Source: Botryotinia globosa
Taxonomy: Eukaryota > Ascomycota > Leotiomycetes > Helotiales > Sclerotiniaceae
Direction of reading: 5' to 3'
DNA length: 64,000 nucleotides
Assembly: GCA_014898425.1 (NCBI GenBank)
Contig: RCSZ01000016.1
Span: forward strand, 682,001-746,000
This document shows, piece after piece, positions 32,361 through 44,800 of the stretch; position 1 is the stretch's first letter; every line of letters starts with the position of its first letter. Both the position numbers and the translations under genes were made by a program. The notes under the pieces are model-generated. The model saw nothing but the letters and a program-made list of their open reading frames with translations. It did not search any database and was not told where the DNA came from.

Positions 32361-35005
32361 CTATGTTCCTGGTGGAGGTGGTGGAGGTGCGCCTGGGAAA
32401 GTGAATCCTGGAGGAAACATTGGCATTCCATTAGGAAGTGTTGGAAGAGGATAAGGGAATGAGCCTAATGGGAATGGGGGCATGACTGGTGGAACAGTAT
32501 TGGCAGGGAATTTATGACCTTCATCCCGATGGTCATCCCGACGATCTTCTCGATCACGACGATAACGAGGTCTCTCATCCTCCTCGTAATCGCGAGCGCC
32601 AGATTTTGGACCATTCTTTCCACCGTTGTCGGTTTGCATGCGACGGCTAATTGCCTTGGACGAAACACCTTGACCGATTTCAATATCAGGCTCTTCGACA
32701 ACCATACCAGGTTCAATTTCCTGGCCACCACTGCCACCGAATTCTGCATTGAGCATCCACTTTCGGTCGGCATCCGTGAGTTTGCTGATCGGAATGATGC
32801 TGATACCTGTTTGATAATCGCTGCAATCACGTGGTCCGAAGCCAACACCCCAACGAGTCTAGAATAAAGTTAGCAAATCGTTTGAGTATGGGTGGTATTT
32901 ATATGCAATATACATACTCTCAATGAAGAATCCGGACTTCTGTTCTTTTCCATGGCCTCCTTAGCTTTAACAGCATGCTCACGACTGACCATCTTAACGA
33001 AAGCGTGGCGCTTTTCTTTGTTAACAATGCAAGTTTGCACGTCACCATATTGATTGAAGAGTCCTTTCAATTCATGCTCGGAAGAACTATAGAAAGTCAG
33101 TATAAACGATAAGCTTTCGAAAAAGGGTAATTCGAATGATAAAGATCAAGGGCATGACTTACGTAACTCCACCAACAAACAAAGTGCGACTGAGAACTGT
33201 AAGTTTTGTTAGAATAACTCCAAACATGAACGCAGACAAATTGATAATTTACCTTTGATATTTCCTTTACCAATTGAAGCATCGTGTCCAACCCATTTAG
33301 GTCCACTGGTATTTGTTCTAGGAGGGGTATTGCTACGACGGCGTTGGGGGCTACGTTGGCGGTAATCATTGCCTCGGCCGCGTCCACCTCTACCACGATC
33401 GTCGGAACCTCTCATGCGTGCTGGAGATTCCCTATCAAAATCATCACGACGACGAGCATTTGGAGAATCACGACCACCCCAGCCACGTTGAGGAGATGGG
33501 GATCTAGAACGACGACGGTAACGTCCAGGTGGTGATCTCATAGCATCTTGGAAACCATTTCGGTCACGTGCATCATCTCTGACACCCCAATTATTTTGAG
33601 CATGAGCATTTTGAGTTTGAGCAAATGGAGGTTGTGCAGCGGCTGCAGCTCCTTGATTACCCATGGCTGCTAAGATGCCAGCAATCTGTTCGGCTGGAAC
33701 ACCCGTAGCTGCAAGTGCCTTGATTAAAGCTACCTGTTGTTGCGTAGCTGGATCGAGATTACCGGGAGGATTCATTGGTGCTGCACCTGGGAAAGGATTT
33801 GGATTACTGGCAAAGTTCGGCATTCCATTACTTGGACCTTGACCATAAGCAGGCATCGAGGTAGCTGGGGCATTTACAGGTTGAGGAGCAACTGAAAATG
33901 GCAAGCTTTGGTTTACTGCTTGAGGTGGTTGAATGGGATTGTGCTGCGCATGTGATACATTGTATGGATTAACAGGTGGGGTAGAAGCAACTGGCGTAGG
34001 TGTAGCATTTTGACGGGCAGTGTTTGACATATTTGCGAGAGCTGCTAAAATCGAAGATGTATTAGGGGGCACAGAAACTTGTTGTGGGGGCGCCATGGTC
34101 GAAGTTGCTGAAGTTGGTTGTAAACCTAAGGCTCCGTGAAGATCTTTGGGGGGGCTTCCTGGAGGTGTTGTAGATTCTACATGGCCGATAACATTGTGGT
34201 TAGATACACGGCAACGTTGTTTTCTCTCGGGATTATATGTGATAATCTTACCAGCATTCAACTTGTCTTTAAACCCATTCAACATTTGCGCAGGGAAGGT
34301 TTGTCCCTTCTCCCAAATATCAACTAATTTTTTAATCTTGTCCTACAAAAAATAACAAATGTCAAGTAAGTAGGAATTCATATCGAGGATTGGTGGATAT
34401 AGAGAAGGTGCACAATGATATCTCGGTCGAGGAACATATATGATATCTTGGAAGCAAATTTTCACGCAGACATAGAACATAGCTATGCTGGAAACGACTC
34501 AGTTCGAGCATTTTGAATATACTGGGCGTACCTTTTGATCATCGGGAGCAGATTGGATTATGTCGTTCATAAAAGCGGGGAGCAATTCCTTTACTTTATG
34601 TACACCAGCAGCATATGTGCCATCCGGAGCAGAACTATTTATGGTTTGTTGAGCAAGTTTGGCTTGTTCGGTCCATTTTCGAGTTACAGAGTCTACGACG
34701 TAGAGGGTGCCAAGCTTGTGTGTGCCAGGTGTCTTTTTAAAGTGAACATATAACTTCTGAACCAGAGCGGATTCTTGCTGCGAAGAGAATGAGATGTTAG
34801 TTAGAGCTCGCAGGCACGGAGAGAGATGGGGAGAGATGCAGCCATCGTGGCAATGGAAGCAGCAGAACATGGGATTATTGCATACCTGGATATTTTGGGT
34901 GCAGAGGTTTGTAAGGCCTTGAATTCGAGATCCTGATACACCAGGAGGTTTTAATTGTACCATGGCTTGAAGGCCGGCTTCTAATTCTGCTACTGCGGAA
35001 GACAT
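32361..35005 (-). CDS. Nrd1/Seb1-type CTD-binding RNA-processing factor
   Basis: The protein binds the RNA polymerase II C-terminal tail and nascent RNA, and directs transcription termination and 3'-end processing. Seven exons: 35005-34886, 34777-34532, 34342-34252, 34176-33253, 33196-33163, 33086-32918 and 32858-32361, coding 693 aa in phase. Residues 1 to about 150 form a CID ('GTLYVVDSVTRKWTEQA', 'DKIKKLVDIWEKGQTFP'). A Pro/Asn/Gln-rich linker and an Arg/Ser/Asp-rich segment follow, then one RRM from about 462 ('SRTLFVGGV', 'GDVQTCIVNKEKRHAFVKM'). The post-RRM block 'TRWGVGFGPRDCSDY' is diagnostic of Nrd1/Seb1. The tail is Pro-rich. It is divergent from citrate synthase. The intron at 34177-34251 is 75 nt and open, so its retention would add 25 residues without a stop. 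Confidence 0.92.
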
Positions 35006-36262
35006 AATGAATATGACTTCCCAACCACTGAAGATATGAACTCAGTTCTTCAAATCAACGCGACGAATTGTTATCGACGAGGTGACAATTAAATCTAGAT
35101 TACTCTCTATGATTTGATTTTCACCAGCTCGATTCCAGATTATGGGCTACGATGAAAAATTTGATGAACGGATCTATCGCGACTACGGATCTGCGACCGT
35201 CACGTAAAGTCTAGAGCTCTTAAGAACTCTGATAATATTTTGGAGAGAGTTGTGGCAGGAGGTAGGAGTCGCTACTAATGTAACGAAATTTTGATTACTT
35301 TTCTTTACCTCAGGTTCAAGTAGATGGAGATCAAATGAGTTAAGGGACGTTCGAGGATGTTGATGTTGACGGGAAGTTGAAGACGTCCGAGTTGAAAAAG
35401 GTTGGGGTTTATGTGTAGTAGTAGCTTCGATCATTCGACTAATCATGGAGTCAAAAGGCAAGGTCTTGTTTTTTACGCCCTAGTTAGTCATCCATCAGCT
35501 GTACAGTCACGTGTGGGACACGAAATTATCAAATTACGGTTCCTTTAAATAATAAGGTGAATGGAAAATTCGATTGGTTAAGTGGAAGGATATGAGAAGC
35601 AAAACACAACAATGTGAATCCTTTCATTGGTTGGACGGAATGTCATAAAATATGAACAAAATACGGTAGCTTGTGAAACCTACCTATGTACCTATTTATT
35701 AATCATACTCGACGTGCGTGTCTCCTCACGTGCTACGTATGAATCAATTGCCGACCTCTCTCGCCGGCACCGGGGCAAAGAGCACAGAACTTTTAGAAGA
35801 CTTGAGAATTGGCGGGGAGTTACCGATCGGGTATTGCCCAGGTGTAGAACATAACCGCCCTCGAGCCGCCCATATCTACTTTACATCTACTTTACCTACA
35901 GAGTTGGAATGCTTCATTAATTTCGCCCCGCTATATCTATACAGTAAACCGAAGCCCCAAGTTAAATGGAGTAAAATAATCCATATCACCCACTCGCGTA
36001 ACCAATTAAACTAACACAATTATTGAAATCTGTGGGGATTTCCGTCTTACATTCTCGGGATAACTCGCGTTTCTCAAATAGACCAAGGTTGACGTAGTTA
36101 AGGTAGGGGAAGCTTTCTGTGTGTATTGGTGCATTGGTCGGCCTCAACGCTAGCGGGTCCCGACCATTTTTTCCTTCCACGAGCCGGAATCTGTTCTTAA
36201 ATTTTAATTCTATCATACCTACATTTTTGCATTTCTACTGCAATTACTACACATCTCTCACG
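35006..36262. promoter_or_regulatory. Divergent promoter region, Seb1/Nrd1-like and citrate synthase
   Basis: About 1.26 kb between divergent starts. Inverse CCAAT boxes (ATTGG) occur near 35574, 35627, 36125 and 36133, the last two about 130 bp upstream of the citrate synthase ATG. CCAAT-binding complexes control respiratory genes in fungi, so a role for them here is plausible but unproven. No gene is seen inside. Confidence 0.4.
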
Positions 36263-37974
36263 ATGGCATCCCTTCGTATTGGTCAAACTGCTCTTAGAGC
36301 ATCTATGAGAGCTCCAACATTCGGTGCTAAATCCGCCGCCTTCAATGGCTTGCGATGCTATTCATCGAAGAATCAGGTATATTCCAAACTTTTCTCCATG
36401 TGGCACAAGCCAGCTTTACTGACTATGCCTCTATCTAGACTTTGAAGGAGCGTTTCGCCGAGCAACTTCCAGAGAAGATTGAGCAAATCAAGGCTCTCCG
36501 CAAGTAAGAAATATCTTATCGATTTCCCAAATCGACACCCACTTTGCATCTACACATACTTATTTTCGCAGGGGTTATGGAAACAAAGTCATCGGCGAGG
36601 TTACTTTGGACCAAGTCTACGGTGGTGCTCGTGGTATCAAGTCATTAGTCTGGGAAGGTTCTGTCCTTGACTCTGAGGAGGGTATCCGTTTCAGAGGAAA
36701 GACTATCCCAGAGTGCCAGGAACTCCTCCCAAAGGCACCAGGTGGACAAGAGCCTTTGCCAGAAGGTAAGACCTCATTTGACGTCCGCTATTATGCGCAA
36801 TCACTAATTCAGCCAAGGTCTTTTCTGGCTCCTTTTGACCGGTGAAGTTCCAAGCGAGCAACAAGTCCGCGATCTCTCTGCCGAGTGGGCCGCTCGTTCC
36901 GACGTCCCAAAGTTCGTCGAAGAGCTCATCGACCGATGCCCAAGCGATCTTCACCCAATGGCACAATTCTCCCTTGCTGTCACTGCTCTCGAGCACGAGT
37001 CCGCCTTCGCCAAGGCTTATGCTAAGGGAATGAAGAAGACCGAGTACTGGGGTCACACTTTCGAGGATTCCATGGATTTGATTGCCAAGCTCCCAACTAT
37101 CGCCGCTAGAATCTACCAAAACGTCTTCAAGGGCGGTAAGGTCGCTGCTGTCCAAAAAGATAAGGATTACTCCTTCAACTTTGCCAACCAACTCGGATTT
37201 GGCGAGAACAAGGACTTCATTGAATTGATGAGATTGTACCTCACCATCCACACTGATCACGAGGGTGGTAACGTTTCTGCCCACACCACTCACTTGGTTG
37301 GATCTGCTCTCAGTTCCCCAATGTTGTCTCTCGCTGCTGGTTTGAACGGTCTTGCTGGTCCTCTTCACGGTCTCGCCAACCAAGAAGTCTTGAACTGGCT
37401 CACAAAGATGAAGGCTACTATTGGTGATGATCTCAGTGATGAGGCCATCAAGAACTACTTGTGGTCTACTCTTAACGCCGGCCAAGTCGTTCCAGGTTAC
37501 GGCCACGCCGTTCTCCGCAAGACTGATCCTCGTTACATGGCTCAGAGAGAATTTGCCGAGAAGCATTTGCCATCGGGTAAGTTTAACCGAGCACGTGATT
37601 TGCATCTTCAACTCTAACCATATAATTTACAGATCCTATGTACAAGCTTGTTAGCCAAGTTTATAAGATTGCTCCAGGTGTTCTCACTGAGCATGGCAAG
37701 ACCAAAAATCCGTTCCCGAACGTGGATGCGGTGAGTGGAAAAATAATTCAAGGACTTATAATTCAATAACTAACGTTTTCCATAGCACTCTGGTGTTTTG
37801 CTCCAATACTATGGTTTGACTGAGGCCAACTACTACACCGTTCTCTTCGGTGTTTCCCGTGCCATTGGTGTCCTCCCACAATTGATCATCGACAGAGCCG
37901 TCGGTGCCCCAATTGAGCGCCCCAAGTCCTTCTCCACCGAGAAATGGGCTGAGATTGTTGGAGCCAAGTTGTAA
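36263..37974 (+). CDS. CIT1: Citrate synthase, mitochondrial
   Basis: It condenses acetyl-CoA and oxaloacetate to citrate, the entry step of the TCA cycle. Six exons, 36263-36376, 36439-36503, 36572-36765, 36818-37576, 37633-37730 and 37786-37974, give 472 aa in phase. The N-terminal 35 residues ('[18 protein letters not shown]') are basic and hydroxylated, a mitochondrial presequence, so this is not the peroxisomal or methylcitrate form on that evidence alone. Active-site residues are present: His308 in '[10 protein letters not shown]', His354 in 'PGYGHAVLR' and Asp409 in 'NVDAHSG'. Codon use is strongly biased towards C-ending codons, as in highly expressed genes; this creates a long antisense open frame that is not a gene. 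The mitochondrial citrate carrier lies 2.7 kb downstream. Confidence 0.97.
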
Positions 37975-39810
37975 AAAGAATATCAAAAGAGTAGTGGGGG
38001 GTAAACTTAGTGGTGTACACATGGACGCCTGAATTAATGACAAAAGGTGTAGACTGGATAGAGCCAACCATTATAAAATTGTAGAATCATTTTTTCAAAG
38101 AAGTTGCAGTAAAGGAAACCTAGAGCAGGAATACGTACTCATACTTCTCGTCATGATGATTCAGTGTATAATATAATGATTTGCTTTTGCTAGAAGAACA
38201 AAGACGAAGAGACTCCACTATCAATCCGGTATATCATGCATTCTGTTGCTTACCTACCGACATGTGTCTCATGCCCTTAACATTCTAGATATACACAAAC
38301 ATATGTACAAATTAATTGCACCATTCTTTTCTTTCCAATGATTCAAATTCACTGGGACATTCAATCTCTTGCAAGTATCCAATTCTCTCAACTACAGCCT
38401 TCAATCTAGACATGGGAAAGCGTTTGAAAGCGATCAAATGCCCAACCCGTCTCAATTCCCATCCAGATACAAATATCAACCTCACCCGAACTCCGTTATT
38501 CAAATATGACTAGACATCGCATTCACTCATCTTGTACGCATTTTATCACTGTTGAGTTATCACTGATCTTTCATCAGATTATTTAGTATCATTGATGGTT
38601 GTCGGTGCGACGCTCTGTAGATGGATTTTGATGTACGTGATTATGAGAAGGCCACCCCTGGAATCTGGCACTGCCGTTTGGATTTTTTTCTTGGTATTAG
38701 GATTGGGAGGATTGGGGTTAGAAGAATATGAGGGGTATGGGTGCATAAAATTATGAGGTGGTTTGGAATACTCTGGATTTTATGGAGTGGATGGTAGAGG
38801 GTATGATGGGTTTTAGGGTGTACGGGGAGGATTTGGGGGCCAAAAGTCAGGAGCAGTATTGAAGTTTGCCGAAAAAAAAAAGGTTGGAAATGTTAACTTA
38901 GGTAATTGGGTTAATTAATCAATCACAAATTGAAGCATAAAAATCGAAATCAGTTAATGAAAGTTTAGCGTCTAGTCACTTTCTAGTTTTTTCACTAGAT
39001 AATTGTATCATAAGAGCTAAAAGTAACGATTGATTGTAAAGAATTCTCAAAAGTCCTCGAATTCAGCCTATTATCTCGGCTACGTAGAGGGGAGCGGTTA
39101 GACGAAACTACAAAGTCATGTAAGAGAGCAGGCCGGTGTGGTCGTGTGCTTTTGCTACCTAGGTACTTGGCCCTTTGAAAATAGAAATCATTCCATCAGC
39201 TTGTGAAGGAAGCCACAGTCCTGAGACCGAAACGTGTTAGGGAAAACGAGTGAGATCTTGACAGTGTACAGTGAGTCGTTTAGAAAGTAAGGGATATGCG
39301 ATGGTGCTTCGTAGATAAAGGTCGTCGTCATCTCGCATCGCAAGACTGATATTCTTAATGGTGTCTGATTTCAATCAACTCCACTCACCTATCACTCGTG
39401 CAGAAAATGGTGATGAGATCATCAGAACAAACGATAATAAGTGTTAGAACCAAATGGTGTTCGAGTCAAGAATGCATACTCCGTACAAAGTATACTTGTT
39501 ATTGACAACAAGATGTTGTACTAGCAAGCCGATCAATTCAGCTCGAGACTTCACCCAAATAGAAAAAAGCAATCCTGATACCAAATTACAGACCGCTTTT
39601 AAAGTCGGACCGGACTTCCCCAATGAATCAACAACACATGCAATTCGTTGAGCTTGAACTTTCTCAACAAATGGCCGAGGTTTCCAAGGTAGTTCCATTC
39701 TTTTTCTTTAGGGTTGCCCGAATAGTATTTAGTAGGCTTTAAATAGCAGTAGACCCTCTGTAGGTAAGAAATAAGGTTGTGAAGTTGTTAGGTGTACAAC
39801 GATTGATGGG

Positions 39811-39878
39811 TGGACAGTGGACAGTGGACAATGGACAATGGAATATGGACAATGGAATATGGACATATGGACATATGT
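39811..39878. repeat. Minisatellite based on GGACA(A/G)TGG and GGACATAT
   Basis: Tandem, slightly diverged units of 7-14 bp built on GGACA run for about 68 bp. Confidence 0.8.
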
Positions 39879-40075
39879 ATCAGGAAGGCAGGGCCCCGAG
39901 TATGATCGATAAGTGATTGATAGAGAAGAGAGGGAAGTAGGCTGAGGCTGGTACAAAAGACAATGGATCGATCTTTGGAAGCATTCAGTCAAGAGTCAAG
40001 ACCAAGACTTTCTTTCTGCTGACCGATTCATTATCTTGAAGTAAAGAATGTGATAATAAACAATGAAGATTTTGG

Positions 40076-40251
40076 TAATTTAATAATTTAATAATTTAAT
40101 AATTTAATAATTTAATAATTTAATAATTTAATAATTTAATAATTTAATAATTTAATAATTTAATAATTTAATAATTTAATAATTTAATAATTTAATAATT
40201 TAATAATTTAATAATTTAATAATTTAATAATTTAATAATTTAATAATTTAA
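40076..40251. repeat. Perfect 8-bp tandem array, about 22 copies of ATTTAATA
   Basis: The unit ATTTAATA repeats without any visible substitution for about 175 bp and stops abruptly at both ends. It is by far the most regular repeat in the window. It lies about 470 bp upstream of the Yhm2 start codon. Confidence 0.97.
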
Positions 40252-40721
40252 ATAGCACAATATACATATTAGAGGGGGTTTCTTCGAGGTAATTTTTATA
40301 TAATTTCCTACCAGGTAAACCTTTTCTTTTATTGCTTTCTTCACCTTCACTCCAAACAGAGTAGGTTTTCAGCATTGTCAACAAATTCCCACCCACATAC
40401 CCTTGTATCTTATCGGGCCCAATACGGAGCACCACTCAAAAAAATTAGAGTCCACCTGGTCTTTCATTAGCTTCCTATCTTTCGCGAGTACTGTATGTAG
40501 TCTGTGGCAGATCAGCTAAGCTCCCCTTTCAACAAACACATATCTCTTCTGCCTTCCTCTCATTCCTTTTCCTTCCTTCCATCCATCAAATCTTTCTTAC
40601 TGAGGTATTTTCCAACAACAACAACAACAACAACAACCCTCATTCTCACCACCCTTTCCTTTGCGAAGAAGCAACCTATTCCCTTGGTCAGGGCCCCAAT
40701 ACAAACACCATCTACCTTATC

Positions 40722-41896
40722 ATGTCCGCTGTCACCACCAAAATGCCCATCGTCGGCAAGCCAGCCGTTCCAGAGAAGAAGCCCGTCAAGTTCTCCAACT
40801 TGCTTTTGGGTGCCAGTTTGAACTTGTTCGAGGTAACCACTTTGGGTCAACCATTGGAGGTTACAAAGACTACTATGGCTGCTAATAGAGGGGATACTTT
40901 TGCGGGTGCTCTGGGTAGAATTTGGGGGAGAGGTGGTGTTCTTGGATGTATGTTTTTTCCCTTTCCCTTTCCCTTTCCTTTTCATGAGTTTCTTGATTTC
41001 CACGTCGATCCCATTCTATACTTTGATTTGTGCATCTTTCTTTATATTCTAGATCTGCAAGAATAACAGCTAATGATAATCCCACTACAGTCTACCAAGG
41101 ACTTATTCCATGGGCATGGATCGAAGCCTCCACCAAAGGTGCCGTTCTCCTCTTCGTCGCCTCCGAAGCCGAGTGGTACGCTCGTTCTTTCGGTGCTGGT
41201 GATTTTACTGCCGGTATTAGTGGAGGTGTAATTGGTGGTGTTGCTCAAGCATATGCTACCATGGGATTTTGCACCTGCATGAAGACCGTGGAAATCACCA
41301 AGACCAATATGGCAAAAGCTGGTGTCAAGCCTGACGGTACCATGACTACTTTCATGAACATCTACCGCAAAGAAGGTATCAAGGGAATCAACAAAGGAGT
41401 CAACGCCGTTGCTATTCGTCAAATGACCAACTGGGGAAGTAGATTTGGATTGAGTCGATTGGCAGAAAGCGGTATCCGAAAGGTGACTGGCAAGGGTGAG
41501 AATGGAAAATTGAATGCTTGGGAGAAGATTTTGGCAAGTGGATTGGGTGGTGGATTGAGTGCTTGGAATCAACCTATCGAAGTCATTCGTGTCGAGATGC
41601 AGAGTAAGACGGTGGATCCTAACCGACCTGCTAAGATGACGGTCGGCAATACCCTCAAGTATATTTATAGTCAGAACGGAGTTTCGGGCTTGTATCGTGG
41701 CGTTGTTCCTAGAATTGGGTTGGGCGTTTGGCAAACTATTTGCATGGTTGCTATGGGTGATATGTAAGTTTTCTTCCCTTCATCATGCCTTCACTACTCA
41801 ACATCTACCAAACAACGCAAGTACTAACACACAAGAAACAGGGCAAAAGCTTATGTCGAGAAATTGACGGGTGAAAAGGTCACCGCTAAGCATTAA
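40722..41896 (+). CDS. YHM2: Mitochondrial citrate/oxoglutarate carrier Yhm2
   Basis: This is an inner-membrane carrier that exports citrate and imports 2-oxoglutarate, supplying cytosolic NADPH; in yeast it was also found associated with mitochondrial DNA. Three exons, 40722-40947, 41091-41763 and 41842-41896, give 317 aa in phase. Hallmarks shared with the yeast protein include '[20 protein letters not shown]', '[19 protein letters not shown]', '[12 protein letters not shown]', '[19 protein letters not shown]' and '[17 protein letters not shown]'. Three carrier repeats can be seen, with Gln-Pro replacing the usual start of the carrier signature in the first and third. The family call is very secure. 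The C-terminus 'GEKVTAKH' comes from the small last exon. Its position next to citrate synthase fits its substrate. Confidence 0.97.
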
Positions 41897-44800
41897 GGCG
41901 TTTTGGGAATACCTGGCTTGCGTGCATACACACATATCTGGCATTGGTTTGGTTCTTCTGATTTTTGTATGGAGGCTTGCTACAATCTTCTCAGAATAAG
42001 AGTAGAGGAAATGAGTTTAATGATCTGATATACGATGAATGCGATTGCGATTGCAATGCGAATTAATAGACAATTCTCGGGGTGGTAGATGGATGATATG
42101 ATGGCGAGTGTCTACATGCGTGGACGATGTTAATTGAAATGAGAGCTTTTCAATGTCCATTTATGTGTTTGCATGTCTATTGACCATTGTCCTTGTTATG
42201 GTGTTTGTTTCTTTAGCCTTCGCTTCTTTGCATTTGGATCTCTTGTTGATGAGGTCATGGTCGTTCCTGAGGTCTTACACATGAGTCTAGATATACAGTA
42301 GAAGTTTTGATAATCTTTTTCATAATTGGATGTGTTCTATTTGGAAGTTGTTTTGACTGGATGGATGGGATAGGTGATTAGCTGGGACTAGGAGTGGGGT
42401 TAGGATGTGAGATTGGGAATGGGGATGAAGATGCATACATGTACATGTACATGTATTTGTATGAGGATAATGATGAGTAACTAGGGCCAAAGGTAAGAGT
42501 TACGAGATGGGAAGAATGGAGGGGTCAGAAATACTTCTGTGGATCGTTTGTACAGTATTCTTCTGGGCTTGGGGAGGGTTGAGGATGATGGGAGTGTAGA
42601 ATTGTGTGTTTGCTGGCTTTGAAGGGGGCTGGGGGAGGAAGATGGTAAATGCTAGATAGAAGTTAGAAGATATGAACAAGAGTGCAGTCATGGGACAAGA
42701 GTATTGTGTGTTGTATGTATTTGGGTTATTTGAATTTGGTGAGCTGTATGGGTTTTTGATGGGGGGCTTTTGGTAGGGATTGAGGGTTGGAGATTGGGGA
42801 TCGGAAATATCTACATTCTCGGGGAGTGTATGGAGTCTGTGGCTATGGCGTCTGGAGAGAAGAGAGAGACTGTGGATGTAGATGCGAATGTTTTGGTTGG
42901 TTGGTTTGAGGTGTGGAGGCCTGGATAGCATGGGATGGGATGGGATATCGAAGCGGGATGTTGATCCATGGGGTTGGGAATGGATAGATGGTGGATAATT
43001 GGAGAACAGGTAAGCGGAGGCCAGGCGAAGGGAAGTGTATTTTTTATCTTGACAGCATCGTATCGTAGTTAGTGAAGTCGAGGGAATTTCTCGAGGGCAT
43101 GGTGTGGTATGATATAAGGGGGGCTTGCTTTTGGGAGGAGGAACAGGAATGTTGCTTGTATATTGTGTTTGTATATGTGTGTGTGTGTTTTGGTTGTTTT
43201 TTGATGGGCAGTGATAAAAGGACGATGTGGAGGTAAATGGTATTGTTGCTGTTATTAGGTACTGGTAGCTATGTGGGTAATGAATGGAGTATATATGTTT
43301 TGGTTCAATGACTACTCTATCTGACTATCTCTGGAGACACAGAAGGTGGAAATATGCGCATGCTCTTGTGATATCACATGGAGACTATCAAGTATGACTT
43401 CGAATGTTCCCCCTCTCAACTCTAGACTCTGCTTTAACAGTCTGGCTAGACAGATATGGGGTATAGCAGTAGGAGCAAGTATACACATGTATGAATCACA
43501 GATTTCCCGTCCGCTGTTCATTTCGAATTCTGTTCCAGTTTGTTCTTGCGACTTGCTTTATTCAACGACTTGCTTTATTCAAAGATTGATGAACCACATC
43601 TTCAGGACATCCGTCTAGAGCCTTTCATTTCCAATTTCACATCAAAACCTCTTGCTCTCCCTTTCTATATTGATATCCCAGTCATCCCTTTACCTTCAAC
43701 TGCTCAAGTAAATATCTACCTACTGAGTGTTCTTTGGCTGCGTTATTTACTATCTTAGGAGTAGACGACTGGAGTGGTCACGCGGTTTTATGCTTTTTTT
43801 CTAGTTGGTCGATTTGAGAAGTCCGTAGGGGTAAGCGAACCCCAGGGAGAACAGTGGACTGCCCTCATGCTGCTTATCCGTCCAACTCACAAGTTTCTTT
43901 ATAGTAATGGATCTACCCTACCTACTTCTCTTCCCAATCACAAACAAGATCGTCCCCCAACACCACCAAAATCGATAGCAAAAATCACCAAAAATACATA
44001 CAACAGTAGGGATTCGCTGGTGGTCACCCACCCAACTACTAATCTACCGATCTGAGGCTTGTGTATGGCAGAGCGGACGGGATGCCCAATTCTCCTCAGT
44101 CTATGGTCGTATGTGTCAGACCATCGTTCAGTTGGACATATATATGGTTCAATCGAGCGACATCGCTTGGAACCCAGACCCCCACGCCCAAGCAATAAGC
44201 GAGACGAATAAACAATGAATACTGCTCACCAAAACATAGTTTGGTTGAAAGATACAATCCCAAAGAATCTGTGATTGCATCCAAATCAACTTTGATTTCC
44301 ATTACATACATGATATGATATGAAAACAGTTGAAAGCGTGGGTTGACGAACAACAGCTCTACGATATGAGACCACTTTTGAGCCAAGACTCGTTGGCCGA
44401 CGGGCAAAATATGCTTGTTTGGATGTGTGCCCCATAAATCTATGCAGGTGGATAAGAAAAGTTGGGGGTGAATGTTCTTATCGGGTTGGGGGAATGTTCC
44501 TCGGAACAACAATTTGGAGAAATGGGACGGAAATCATGGAGATGAGATATACTGGTAGATGAAATGGTTGAATAGTACGGGTAAATAACAAGCAAGGGAT
44601 TGTTCGAATGTTATGAAGTACAAGTATTCGACTCAAATGCAAATGTAACAGTCTAATGTAGTGTAGTGCATCTCCTTCCCACAGTTGGAATCGCATTTCT
44701 CCTCTAGAAATCTTGTATTGCAACGCCAATAGCTAGTCAAATAGCGTTGACTTATCTAATCATGTCATGAGCAGCGAGCATGTACCTAGTGGATCCAAAC

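Larger units (their letters stand above)
37975..40721. other. Intergenic region with large tandem repeats
   Basis: About 2.75 kb between citrate synthase and Yhm2, with no gene recognised. It holds a GGACAATGGAATAT-type minisatellite (39811-39878) and a long 8-bp array (40076-40251). The Yhm2 leader has a CAA run at about 40614-40638. Confidence 0.65.

Noticed and set aside
36703..37611. 302-codon open frame antisense to citrate synthase
   Set aside because: It mirrors the third-base bias of the highly biased citrate synthase exon. The sense strand has full family motifs and the antisense product has no domain.
41042..41734. 230-codon open frame antisense to Yhm2
   Set aside because: Same codon-bias artefact; composition is Ser/Thr/His-rich without a domain.
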